Assembly (NCBI GenBank): GCA_903905455.1
Contig: CAIVGN010000182.1
Location: forward strand, 1-46,724
Direction of reading: 5' to 3'
Origin: an uncultured Archangium sp.
GTDB lineage: Bacteria > Myxococcota > Myxococcia > Myxococcales > Myxococcaceae
DNA: 46,724 nt
The position numbers and the translations under genes were made by a program. The first letter of the stretch is position 1. Each line of letters starts with the position of its first letter. This document shows positions 17,069 to 25,480 of the stretch, in pieces. The notes below the pieces were generated by a model. It searched no databases and was not told where the DNA came from. It worked only from the letters and a program-made list of their open reading frames with translations.

Positions 17069-17345
17069 GCCGCGGGAAGGCCGGGGCCGCTCGGCGGCCG
17101 ACCTGGCCCCGCACGCGCTCGAGCAGCTTCACCGGGTCGAAGCCCACGCCGTCCTCGAACACCAACTCCACGTTCTCGAGGTCGGCGATCCGCTTCGAGG
17201 GGTCGCCGCGGAGCACCACGAGGTCGGCCTGCTTGCCGATGGCGAGGGTGCCCACGCGGGCGCCCTCTCCCAGGAACTCGGCCCCGTTCTTCGTGGCGAT
17301 GCGGATCGCCTCGAGCGGGGTGAAGCCTCCGTGCGATGGAGCGCT
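17049..17345 (-). pseudogene. amidohydrolase C-terminal remnant
   Basis: The minus strand encodes about 95 residues typical of the C-terminus of imidazolonepropionase-like amidohydrolases. GGFTPLEAIRIATKNGAEFL is followed by VGTLAIGKQADLVVLRGDP, then VELVFEDGVGFDPVKLLERV. The metal-binding N-terminal barrel (about 350 residues with HxH, Lys/His and Asp) is missing. Upstream codons diverge immediately before the first motif and the neighbouring gene stops at 17393. This is a 5'-truncated remnant. An open frame upstream to 17495 overlaps the next gene antiparallel in sense and carries no family sequence. Confidence 0.7.
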
Positions 17346-17392
17346 GATCGCCCTGGCCCGCCAGGAGCGAGAACATGCGAAAGCGTAGCGGA

Positions 17393-18694
17393 TCAGCCTC
17401 CCGAGGGCTTGAACACGAAGGGGTACGTCACGCGGTACGCAGCGGCCTGCCTCCCCACGGGGAACTGCCAGGAGCGCACGCGCGAGACGAGGCACTCGCT
17501 CAACTTCTCGCTGTGCGCGGTGTTCTGCTCGACTCGCGCGTCGGCGACCACGCCCGCCGCCGCGACGAGGAACTGCACCGACACCTTGCCGGCCAGCGAC
17601 GGCGACTGCTGCAGCGCGAGCTCGTAACAGAAGCGGATCTGGTCCCGGTGCCCGTTGATCACCTTGCGGATCAGCTCCCGGTCCACGCAGCCAGCGCCCC
17701 CGGTCTCCGCTGAACAGGTGAGCTCCGTGTCCTTGTCGAGCGACGGGGGCACCTTGTCCTTTCCCGCGATGAGCCGACCGATGTCGGTGCGACCCGCCAC
17801 TCCCGAGCGGGGAATCGCCCCGATGCCCACCGGGTCTCCGCCAGGGCCGCCCGCGCCGTTGCCCCGCAGCGACCAGCCGCCGTTGCCGTCACCATTGGAG
17901 GCCACCACGTTGCCCAGGGCGCCCGCGAGTTCCTTGCCCAAGCCGCCCGGCCCCATCACGCCGGCGGCGCCAGGTCCGCCGAAGATGCGCCCCCCGAGCT
18001 GGACCGCGACCTGCGCCGCCGAGCCGCCCGGGTCCTTCACCGGCTTGCTCGGAGGCCGGGGCTTGCCTTCGCTCGCCGTGCGCTTGATCGGCTTCTTGAT
18101 GGGCTCGGCGTTGGTGTCCTGCGTGCGGTGCATGGGCTGCGGCTTCTCGGCCTGCACCAGGATGTGGCGCATGTGCGTCAGCTCGCTGGAGACCTCGTCC
18201 CCCTCGTGCTCCTCGAGGGTGAGCCGGGCCTGCATGGCCATCGCCCCGAAGACCGCGAGGCACACCAGCAGCGTATTGAGGAAGCGGTAGTCGATGGCGT
18301 CGTCGAGCGTGCCCACGGCCTTCGGGGGCGCGCGCACGCGAAAGGCCTCCACCGACACGGGGCCACGGCCCAGGCGCAGCACGTCGGCGCGGCCGATGTC
18401 GAAGCTCCACCCCTTCGGCTCCTCGAAGGCCAGCCCGCGGTGCACGGCGTCACCCAGGGACAGCGGCGTCTCGCCGTTGCGCAGCACCTCGCCCACCACC
18501 CCTTCGCTGAAGCCGATCGAGAAGTGGCCCGGCGCGGTGTGGAAGCGCAGCGGCGCCTCGCTGGCAGGCACCGGCTCCCCCGTCGAAGCCAGGCTCAGCT
18601 GCTGCCCCTGGTGCAGCACGTGGGTCGCGACGCGACGCTCACCCCAGAGCACTCGCACACACAGCGCTTCGTTCCGCAGCTCGGGGTTGGCCAT
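17393..18694 (-). CDS. AgmX/PglI C-terminal domain protein (TonB-like)
   Basis: The 433-residue protein has an N-terminal domain (about 1-130) without recognised family, one membrane segment (about 139-157, FLNTLLVCLAVFGAMAM), a long Lys/Pro/Gly-rich stretch (190-330), and a C-terminal AgmX/PglI domain. The last is recognised from RELIRKVINGHRDQIRFCYE, LAGKVSVQFLVAAAGVV, LSECLVSRVRSWQFP and the closing YPFVFKP. This matches the TonB-like domain found in many myxobacterial energy-transducing or gliding proteins. It likely spans the inner membrane with the C-terminus in the periplasm. It is the last of three minus-strand genes after a kinase and an unknown protein. The partner is unknown. Confidence 0.82.
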   Translation of the reverse strand: MANPELRNEALCVRVLWGERRVATHVLHQGQQLSLASTGEPVPASEAPLRFHTAPGHFSIGFSEGVVGEVLRNGETPLSLGDAVHRGLAFEEPKGWSFDIGRADVLRLGRGPVSVEAFRVRAPPKAVGTLDDAIDYRFLNTLLVCLAVFGAMAMQARLTLEEHEGDEVSSELTHMRHILVQAEKPQPMHRTQDTNAEPIKKPIKRTASEGKPRPPSKPVKDPGGSAAQVAVQLGGRIFGGPGAAGVMGPGGLGKELAGALGNVVASNGDGNGGWSLRGNGAGGPGGDPVGIGAIPRSGVAGRTDIGRLIAGKDKVPPSLDKDTELTCSAETGGAGCVDRELIRKVINGHRDQIRFCYELALQQSPSLAGKVSVQFLVAAAGVVADARVEQNTAHSEKLSECLVSRVRSWQFPVGRQAAAYRVTYPFVFKPSGG

Positions 18695-18767
18695 GGCCCA
18701 CGGACAGCGCTGAAGATTCCAGGTTCCCTCCCCGGAATTCCCAGGCCGATCCGACGGGCTCCGCTGA

Positions 18768-19652
18768 TCAGTCCTTGAGGAAGAAGATCGTCGCGGCGGC
18801 GATGAGCCCGGCGCTCACGATGGCCGAGGTGACCGCCACGGTCGCGTCGGTGTTGGCGGTGTTCGCCAGGGCGCGCGCCTCGGCCTCGGGGAGCCGGCTG
18901 GCCCGGGTGCCGTCACCCAGGTCGACGAGCGAGGCGTCGTAACGGGCCCGCGCGTTCCCGGACAGCGCGCCGAAGGCGATGGCGACCCCGGCGGTGGCCG
19001 CGGCTCCACCGGCGAAGACCCAGGCCGCGACGCGCGGGGGTTTGCCGGGGACGCCGTCCACCAGCGCGGAAGCGCTGGCGAGGGGCTTGGTGGCCGGGGT
19101 CAGCTCGACCTTCTTCGGCGTGTCGGTGCGCGCGACCTCGAGGGGCGGGAGAGAGGGCGGCGGCTCGACGGGCTCCTTCTTCTTGAGGTCGAGGCCCGCC
19201 TTCACGTCGCGCACGAAGACGACGATGGGCGCCGACATCGCGTCGCTCCAGCCATTGAGCGAGGAGGAGACGTCGAGCGTGCCCAGCGACTGGTCCTTGT
19301 CGGCGGCGACGGCCTCGAGGTGAATGGCGAGGGTCTTGCCAATCTTGCCAACGTCAACACCGACCACGACCGCCTTCGGCCCGAGGAGGATGGCGAGCTT
19401 GGCCAGGCAGGCACGGGTGCCCTGGCAGGACTTCGGGTCGGAGAACCCCGCGGCCCGGAGTTCCTGCGCGGTGGCGGCGTCGTCGAGCAGGGAACCCACG
19501 CCCTCGCGCTTGAACGAGTCGAAGACGCGCTGGGTGATCTTCGGGGCCAGGGCCTCGGCGCCCGGCCGCTTGCTGGTGATCACGATGGCGACCGGCGCGC
19601 GGACTTCGGGGGCCTGGCTGAGCGCGAGCTGCAGGAGCACGAGGGGAAGCAC
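18768..19652 (-). CDS. secreted/membrane protein of unknown function
   Basis: The 294-residue product starts with a signal peptide (MLPLVLLQLALSQA). A first domain (about 18-150) of alternating strands and helices contains CQGTRACLAKLAILLGPKAV with a likely disulfide pair. A Pro/Lys-rich linker follows (155-205), then two hydrophobic segments near the C-terminus (about 210-230, AAWVFAGGAAATAGVAIAFG, and 272-292). The layout fits a periplasmic domain tethered at its C-terminus. No family was recognised. It begins 17 bases after the stop of the kinase gene and lies 73 bases before the AgmX-domain gene, suggesting one operon. Confidence 0.65.
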   Translation of the reverse strand: MLPLVLLQLALSQAPEVRAPVAIVITSKRPGAEALAPKITQRVFDSFKREGVGSLLDDAATAQELRAAGFSDPKSCQGTRACLAKLAILLGPKAVVVGVDVGKIGKTLAIHLEAVAADKDQSLGTLDVSSSLNGWSDAMSAPIVVFVRDVKAGLDLKKKEPVEPPPSLPPLEVARTDTPKKVELTPATKPLASASALVDGVPGKPPRVAAWVFAGGAAATAGVAIAFGALSGNARARYDASLVDLGDGTRASRLPEAEARALANTANTDATVAVTSAIVSAGLIAAATIFFLKD

Positions 19653-19669
19653 GCCCGCACCCTACCCCG

Positions 19670-21241
19670 TCAGTGCTTCAACTGCCCCTCGATGTCGCCG
19701 AGGAACCCCCAGGCCTCGCGGCGCTCGGCGTCGTTGGTGGAGCGCTGGATCTGCTTGTTCGCCTGGTCGACGAACTGCCGCAGCACGTTGTCCTTCTGCC
19801 CGGTCTCCGCTTCCTTCGAGGCGAGCTGCGCCTCGATGCGCTTGAGCCGCGCCACGAGCTGGTCCGTGGTGATCACCTTCCCCTTCGGCTTCGGGGTCTC
19901 GACTGGCACGGGCTTCGGCACCTCGACGGGCGGGGGCTCGGGCTTCACCACTTCGACCGGCGTGGGCTCGGGCTTCACCACCTCTATCGGCGTGGGCGCG
20001 GGCTGCACCACCTCTACCGGCGCCGGCGGATCCACCTTCGAGGGGCTGAGCACGACGAGCGCGACCACCCCCAGCACCAGCACCCCGACCACGGCCGCGA
20101 GCACCATGGGCAACTTCGACTTCGCCGGGGGCAGCACGTCCTCATGGCTCGCGGTGAGCGGCCCGGCCATCGTCTGCGAAGAAGCGCCGGCCCGGGGCAA
20201 CTCCGCAGCCGAGGCCCGGGTGCGCCCCGAGAGCGACGACTGGCTGTTGCCGCTGCGCGAGGCCGGCGCCGGCGTTCCCCCGACGACGCGGTTGCGGCCT
20301 GAAGGCGGCGGGGTCAGTGCGATGGGCCGCTGCACGCCAGAGCCGATGGGGGGCGGCGTGAGCTGGCCCGTGGGCGCGAAGCTCTGGCGGATCGCCTGCA
20401 ACTGGTCGCGCATCACCGCCGCGCTCGGAGGCCGGCTCGAGGACTCCTTCTCGAGGGCCCAGAGGATGACGTCGTCGAGTTCCTTCGGGAGGTCGGGGCG
20501 GATCGACGAGGGCACCGGCGGGGGATCTTCGACGTGCATCCACATCGTCTGCAGGGTGTTCTCGCCGCGGAAGACGCGCTCGCCGGTGAGCATCTCGAAG
20601 AGCACGCAGCCCAGGGCGTACAGGTCGGTCTGCGGGCTGATGTGCTTGCCGCGCGCCTGCTCGGGGCTGATGTAGTCGGGCGTGCCGAGGATGACCGAGG
20701 CGCGCGTCTGCGGCGTGGCTTCGCCGGGGAGCGCCCCCAGCTTGGCGATGCCGAAGTCGAGGAGCTTGATGTAGGGGCGCCCGCGGCCGGTGTTCACCAG
20801 GAACAGGTTCGAGGGCTTGATGTCGCGGTGAATGATGCCCGCGGAGTGCGCGGCGTCGAGGGCGTCGAGCATCTCCTCGGCCCAGCCCAGCGCCTCACCG
20901 ATGGGCAGCGGCGCGCGGTGCTTGATCAGCTGGTCGAAGGCCTCGCCGTCGAGGAACTCCATCACGAAGTAGTGCGAGCCCTCGGGGAGCTGCCCGAAGC
21001 TGAAGATGTCCACGATGCCCCGGTGGCGGATCTCGTTGACCGCCCGCGCCTCGGCGAGGAAGCGCTCCACCAGCTCCTTCTCGTTCGAGAGCGAGGGCAG
21101 CAGCACCTTGACCGCGACGCGCTTGCCGATGACGGGCTGAATGCCCTCGTACACCACGCCCATGCCGCCGACGCCCACGCGCTTGGTGAGCTCGTACTCG
21201 CCGATCTTCCGGCCGCTCAGGTCTGGGAGATTGGTCGACAC
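19670..21241 (-). CDS. transmembrane Ser/Thr protein kinase
   Basis: The 523-residue protein is an eukaryotic-like kinase with all catalytic elements: Gly loop VGVGGMGVVYEG (22-33), VAVKVL (Lys 45), HRDIKPSN (Asp 140), LLDFGIAKLG (Asp 162) and GTPDYISPEQA (186-196). A Pro/Ser-rich juxtamembrane segment (about 285-375) is followed by one TM helix (377-399). The outside part contains VEVVKPEPTP-type repeats (403-452) that can span the periplasm, and a C-terminal helical region. It starts with GTG. Such Hanks-type kinases are abundant in myxobacteria. The sensor part shows no PASTA domain, so the signal is unknown. The two following genes may encode its targets or partners. Confidence 0.92.
   Translation of the reverse strand: MSTNLPDLSGRKIGEYELTKRVGVGGMGVVYEGIQPVIGKRVAVKVLLPSLSNEKELVERFLAEARAVNEIRHRGIVDIFSFGQLPEGSHYFVMEFLDGEAFDQLIKHRAPLPIGEALGWAEEMLDALDAAHSAGIIHRDIKPSNLFLVNTGRGRPYIKLLDFGIAKLGALPGEATPQTRASVILGTPDYISPEQARGKHISPQTDLYALGCVLFEMLTGERVFRGENTLQTMWMHVEDPPPVPSSIRPDLPKELDDVILWALEKESSSRPPSAAVMRDQLQAIRQSFAPTGQLTPPPIGSGVQRPIALTPPPSGRNRVVGGTPAPASRSGNSQSSLSGRTRASAAELPRAGASSQTMAGPLTASHEDVLPPAKSKLPMVLAAVVGVLVLGVVALVVLSPSKVDPPAPVEVVQPAPTPIEVVKPEPTPVEVVKPEPPPVEVPKPVPVETPKPKGKVITTDQLVARLKRIEAQLASKEAETGQKDNVLRQFVDQANKQIQRSTNDAERREAWGFLGDIEGQLKH
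19900..20000 (-). repeat. Pro-Glu-Val-Val-Lys repeat region in the kinase
   Basis: Within the kinase gene the stretch encoding about residues 408-445 repeats a 10-codon unit of the form (V/I)EVVKPEPTP four times. On the plus strand the unit is ttcaccacctcgaccggcgt-like. It probably makes an extended, rigid periplasmic spacer, similar to the Pro-Glu/Pro-Lys region of TonB. Confidence 0.55.
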
Positions 21242-21312
21242 CGCGCGCGAACTGTAGCCCGCGGGTTCCGTTTGCGCCTCACTGTGCTCGACGAATGCTA
21301 GAGGCGGCGCCC

Positions 21313-21798
21313 ATGACGCCTGCGGTCTCGCCCCTCGATGGTTCGCTCTTCGGCCCCGGCCAGCCCTGCTTCGGCTGCAGCCCCGATCACCCGGCCGGCT
21401 TCCACCTGCGCTTCGTGATGGACGGAGACGACGTGGTCACCAAGCTGGTGCCCGAGCAGCACCACCAGGGCCCGCTGGGCTTGATGCACGGCGGCCTGGT
21501 GTCGACGCTCGCCGACGAGACCGCAGCCTGGGCAGTGCTGGTGAGCATGGGCAAGTTCGGCTTCACCACCCACTTCGAGGCGCGGCTCTCGAAGGGCGTG
21601 CGCGTCGGCGTGGAGGTCGAGGCCCGGGCGCGGCTGACCAAGAAGACCACGCGCGTGGTGAAGGCCGCGGTGGAGATCCGCCAGGAGGGGGACCGGTGCT
21701 TCACCGGTGACTTCACCTTCGTGCTCCTCGATCGCGCCGGGGCCGAGAAGTTGATGGGCGGGGCGATCCCCGAGGCGTGGGCGAAGTACTGTCGCTGA
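21313..21798 (+). CDS. PaaI-type hotdog-fold thioesterase
   Basis: The 161-residue protein fits the PaaI/YbgC-like acyl-CoA thioesterase superfamily. GLMHGGLVSTLADETAAWAV is the signature HGG helix with the general-base acidic residue (Asp/Glu) in the following turn, and a short N-terminal CFGCSPDHPAGFHLRF segment is also typical. ATG 21313 is preferred over ATG 21295 because GAGG lies about 8 bases upstream of it. It hydrolyses acyl-CoA thioesters; the acyl group is unknown. It diverges from the kinase gene. The next gene starts only one base after its stop, so both are probably in one transcript. Confidence 0.85.
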   Translation: MTPAVSPLDGSLFGPGQPCFGCSPDHPAGFHLRFVMDGDDVVTKLVPEQHHQGPLGLMHGGLVSTLADETAAWAVLVSMGKFGFTTHFEARLSKGVRVGVEVEARARLTKKTTRVVKAAVEIRQEGDRCFTGDFTFVLLDRAGAEKLMGGAIPEAWAKYCR

Positions 21799-21799
21799 C

Positions 21800-22564
21800 A
21801 TGTCGAACCCCCGAAGTTCCGCGATGCGATGGCTCGGTCTCGTTCCCCTGGTGCTGGTGTTCGCCTGCGGCCGCGGGGCCCTGCTGCCAGGCCCTGACGC
21901 GGGGACCACCGGCGGGAGCGGCGGGGGCCACGCGAGCGGGGGGGGTGGCGGAAACACCGGAGGCGGAAGCGGTGGAGGCGGCGGCGCGATCGACGCGGGC
22001 ACGTCCTGCTCGGGCCTGGGCGTCGAGGCCTGCCGTCTCGACGCCGCCTGCGAGCCCGACTTCTGTCGCGCCTGTTCATGCCAACCCAACTTCAAGGGTT
22101 GCCGCGCGAAGACCGACGCCCCCTTCGACTGCCCGGCCCTCGGCTGCCCGTCCCCCGTCTGCTGCCAGGCCAGCGCCGAGTGCCAGGCCATCGGCACCTG
22201 CGCGCCCCCAGGCACCCCGTTCGGCTGCGGCGCGTGCAACAACCAACCCGACACCTGCACCGACGACGCGAGCTGTCCCGCCGACGCGGTGTGCGACCCG
22301 CGCCCGTGCGCCTGCAGTGGCCAGCGCGATTGCCGCCCGGGTTGCGGCGTGAACAACCCCTGCGCGGCGGGCACCACCTGCACCGCGAAGCGCTGCGTCC
22401 CGCTGGCCTGCACCTCGAGCGCGACCTGCCCGGGCACCTTTGCGTGCCTCAATGGCCAGTGCGCGCGCCGCACCTGCACCACCGACCTCCAGTGCGGTGA
22501 CGGGTTCTGCGTGGACGGCACCTGCTTCGAGGGCCTGGGCGAGTGCCGCACGCCGATGCCCTGA
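21800..22564 (+). CDS. Cys-rich lipoprotein with Gly-rich linker
   Basis: The 254-residue product has a lipoprotein signal ending VLVFAC (Cys 23), a 'PGPDAG' motif and then a Gly/Ser/Thr-rich linker of about 35 residues. The remainder carries about 30 Cys in short spacings (CRACSC, CCQASAEC, CGACNNQ, CSGQRDC, CGDGFC), typical of small disulfide modules in secreted myxobacterial proteins. No enzyme motif is seen. ATG 21824 (MRWLGL) is an alternative start that gives a more usual signal peptide. It is likely exposed on the outer membrane surface; function unknown. It starts one base after the thioesterase stop. Confidence 0.72.
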   Translation: MSNPRSSAMRWLGLVPLVLVFACGRGALLPGPDAGTTGGSGGGHASGGGGGNTGGGSGGGGGAIDAGTSCSGLGVEACRLDAACEPDFCRACSCQPNFKGCRAKTDAPFDCPALGCPSPVCCQASAECQAIGTCAPPGTPFGCGACNNQPDTCTDDASCPADAVCDPRPCACSGQRDCRPGCGVNNPCAAGTTCTAKRCVPLACTSSATCPGTFACLNGQCARRTCTTDLQCGDGFCVDGTCFEGLGECRTPMP

Positions 22565-22611
22565 CGTGGGAATTGCCGGGGCGGGTGTGCCGTGTAGGCT
22601 GGCCGCCTCCC

Positions 22612-25440
22612 GTGCGTACCTTCGCCCTCTTCTTCGCGCTCGCGATCGCGGCCCCTGCATGGGCCGACAACACCGCCGACGAGGCGGACGTCGCCTTCGA
22701 GTTGGGCAACCGCGCCTACGCCAAGCGCGACTACGACGGCGCGCTCGGCTCGTACTTCCTCTCGTACCGGCTGGTGCCCAACCGCAACGTGCTCTTCAAC
22801 ATCGCGCGTTGCTACGAGGCGCTCGATCGCTTCGACGAGGCCTACCGCTACTGGAACGATCTCTTCGTCGACCCTTCGCTGCCCGACGGCGATCGCCGGG
22901 ACGTGAAGCAGGCGCTCAACCGCCTCGCGCCGCGCGTGGCCCTGGTCACCATCACCTCCACCCCGCCCGGCGCCGAGCTGTACGTGGATCGCAAGGACCT
23001 CGGCAGCCGCGGCCGCACGCCGCAGACCATCGCCGTCGCGCCCGGGGCGCACACGCTGATCCTCGAGCTCCACGGCCAGCGCCCCGCGCAGGTCAAGGTG
23101 TCGGCCGCCCGCGGGAAGGACGCGCGGCAGAGCGTCACCCTGGAGCGCATCGTGGGCAAGGTCACCGTGCAGGGCACCCCCGAGGGCGCGGTGGTGCGCG
23201 AGAGCGCCGACGGCATCGAGCTGGGCCGCGTGCCCGCCGAGGTCAGCCTGTCACCCGGGCAGCACCTGTTGATCGTCCAGGCGCCGGGCCACTTGCCGCA
23301 GCAGGTGCTGGTCGACGTGAAGGCCGACCAGACGAGCGCGGCCCGGGTGGCGCTGCCCGAGAAGCCGAAGCCTACGGGCAAGGTGGTGGTGACCTCGAAC
23401 CGCGAGAACTCGGTGGTGCGCGTGGACGGCCGTGACTTCGGCTTCACCCCCACCGTGCTCACCCTGCCCGTCGGCGAACACCGCGTGGAGGTGAGCAACG
23501 ACGAGGTGACTCCGCAGGTGCAGGACCTGACGGTCACCGAAGACAGCGAGACGCGCCTGGCCGCCGAGCTGCGCTACTCGCCCCCGAGCGTGACCGCGGC
23601 CTCGAAGTCGCAGCTCACCGTCGACGAGGCCCCGGCTTCGGTCACGGTCATCACGAGGGAAGAGCTGCGCGCCTTCGGCTACCAGACGCTGCCCGAGGCG
23701 CTGCAGGGCGTGCGCGGGTTCTTCTTCACCGACGACCGCGTGTACACCTACGTCGGCGTGCGCGGCTTCCAGCCGGCAGGAGATCTCAACACCCGCATCC
23801 TCATCCTCTGGGATGGCCACTCGATCAACGACGTGTGGGCCGGCCAGGGCTTCAGCGCCCGGGATCTCGAGCCGGATCTCTCGGGCATCGAGCGCATCGA
23901 GGTGGTGCGCGGGCCCGCGTCCATCCTCTTCGGCACCGGCGCCTTCTTCGGGGTCATCAACATCGTGCCGCGCGCCCGGGTGGGCCAGAAGCGCAACGTC
24001 GAGGCGGTGGTCGGCGCGGGTGGGCAGAACGGCGTCAAGGCGCGCGTCACCGGGAGCCTGGGGCAGGAAGGCCGGTCGATCATGATCACCGGCGCGGGGT
24101 TCTTGTCCGAAGGCGCGGCGCTCACCGACCTCGCCGCCGGCACGGTGCGTGGCCTCGATGGCGAGCGCTCGCTGGGCACCTCGATGCGCGCCGAGTTCGA
24201 GGGCTTCACGCTCGTCGCCAAGCTGAACCAGCGGCGCAAGCAGATCCCCACGCAGCCGCTGGGGGCCGACTTCGGCATCCCCGGCACCGAGTACACCGAC
24301 ACCCGCGGCTTCGCCGAGCTCCGCTACGAGAAGGCCTGGAGCCGCGTCACCTTGAACGCGCGCGCCAGCTACGACGGGAGCCGGTACCGCGGCTGGTACG
24401 CGCGCCTCGACAGCGCGGGTGACCGCTTCCGCGACACCGACACCGGCGCCGCTGACTGGTTTGGCGGCGAGGTGCGCGCCGGCATCAAGCTCTTCACCGG
24501 CAACAAGCTCACCGCCTCGGTCGAGGCCCAGGGCCAGTTCGTCGCCCAGCAGCCCGTGGGCTTCACCACCGCCGACGTGCACACCAGGGCGCTCTTCTCG
24601 GCCACCCTGCTCGACGAGTGGCAGCTCTTCGACCGCGTGTTCCTCCAGGGCGGCCTGCGCGTCGACAAGTACTTCGACCTGCCCGACCTCGCGCTCTCGC
24701 CCCGCGGCGCGGTGGTGGCGAAGCTCTACCCGGGCGGGGTCACCAAGCTCGTCGCCGGCCGTGCCTTCCGGGCGCCCACCGTCTACGAGACCTACTTCAA
24801 CGACAACTTCGCCACGCAGCGCGCGCCCACCACCCCGCCCCGCCCAGAGCTGATCACCACCTTCGAGCTCGAGCACTCGCACGATCTCACCCGCGAGCTG
24901 CGCCTCACCGTCGGCGGCTACTTCAACCTCATCAACCAGCTGGTGGTGCTGCGCGAAGAGATGGCCGACATCCCGCTGTGCGGTGGGGGCACGGTGCAGT
25001 GCTACTCGTACGGCAACTCCACGGCGCCGCTGACCGCCGGGGGGGCCGAGGCCCAGCTCAAGTGGCAGCCCGGGCGCTTCACCATGGTCGAGGCGAACTA
25101 CTCGTTCGTGATGCTCGGCGGCAACGACGCGAAGCTCGCCTCGTACCCCATGCACATGGCCTCGCTGCGCGCGATGGTGCCCATCAAGGAAGGGCTGGTG
25201 CGCGTGTCGGGGCAGGCCACCTTCAACTCGGCCCGCCGCGCGGAGGACGGCAGCTTCATCGGCGAGGCCCTGCTGCTCAACCTCGGGCTCTCGGGCGAGT
25301 ACGGCCCCCTGCGCTACTACGCCGGGGTGCAGAACCTGCTCGATCAACGCGCGGTGCTGCCCGTGCTCAGCGAGATCTTCTTCACCCGCGTGCCGCAGTA
25401 CGGCCGCACCTTCTTCATCGAGCTGTCCGTCGGCTTCTGA
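22612..25440 (+). CDS. TPR-PEGA-TonB-dependent receptor fusion
   Basis: The 942-residue protein starts at GTG 22612 with a signal peptide (VRTFALFFALAIAAPAWA). A TPR-like helical region (about 20-105) is followed by three PEGA-type beta modules (about 109-178, 181-250 and 256-321). Each has a turn of the type STPPGAELYVDRKDLG and closes with a PGAHTLILE-like strand. A TonB-dependent plug follows (about 335-450: DEAPASVTVITREEL, IERIEVVRGPASILFGTGAF). The rest (about 450-942) is a beta barrel ending in FFIELSVGF. It lacks a typical short TonB box directly after the signal. Such receptors import scarce ligands across the outer membrane. It is 40 bases upstream of the oxidosqualene cyclase on the same strand. 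Confidence 0.88.
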   Translation: MRTFALFFALAIAAPAWADNTADEADVAFELGNRAYAKRDYDGALGSYFLSYRLVPNRNVLFNIARCYEALDRFDEAYRYWNDLFVDPSLPDGDRRDVKQALNRLAPRVALVTITSTPPGAELYVDRKDLGSRGRTPQTIAVAPGAHTLILELHGQRPAQVKVSAARGKDARQSVTLERIVGKVTVQGTPEGAVVRESADGIELGRVPAEVSLSPGQHLLIVQAPGHLPQQVLVDVKADQTSAARVALPEKPKPTGKVVVTSNRENSVVRVDGRDFGFTPTVLTLPVGEHRVEVSNDEVTPQVQDLTVTEDSETRLAAELRYSPPSVTAASKSQLTVDEAPASVTVITREELRAFGYQTLPEALQGVRGFFFTDDRVYTYVGVRGFQPAGDLNTRILILWDGHSINDVWAGQGFSARDLEPDLSGIERIEVVRGPASILFGTGAFFGVINIVPRARVGQKRNVEAVVGAGGQNGVKARVTGSLGQEGRSIMITGAGFLSEGAALTDLAAGTVRGLDGERSLGTSMRAEFEGFTLVAKLNQRRKQIPTQPLGADFGIPGTEYTDTRGFAELRYEKAWSRVTLNARASYDGSRYRGWYARLDSAGDRFRDTDTGAADWFGGEVRAGIKLFTGNKLTASVEAQGQFVAQQPVGFTTADVHTRALFSATLLDEWQLFDRVFLQGGLRVDKYFDLPDLALSPRGAVVAKLYPGGVTKLVAGRAFRAPTVYETYFNDNFATQRAPTTPPRPELITTFELEHSHDLTRELRLTVGGYFNLINQLVVLREEMADIPLCGGGTVQCYSYGNSTAPLTAGGAEAQLKWQPGRFTMVEANYSFVMLGGNDAKLASYPMHMASLRAMVPIKEGLVRVSGQATFNSARRAEDGSFIGEALLLNLGLSGEYGPLRYYAGVQNLLDQRAVLPVLSEIFFTRVPQYGRTFFIELSVGF

Positions 25441-25457
25441 TCAACCCGGCGCGGGGC

Positions 25458-25480
25458 CGGGCGGTGCTAAGGCCCGCCCG
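25458..25480 (+). promoter_or_regulatory. hairpin directly in front of the cyclase start
   Basis: CGGGCGG (25458-25464) pairs with CCGCCCG (25474-25480) around a 9-base loop; the 3' arm ends at the base before the GTG of the cyclase gene. There is no T-run. It could slow read-through from the receptor gene or limit translation of the cyclase; both are inference. Confidence 0.4.
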
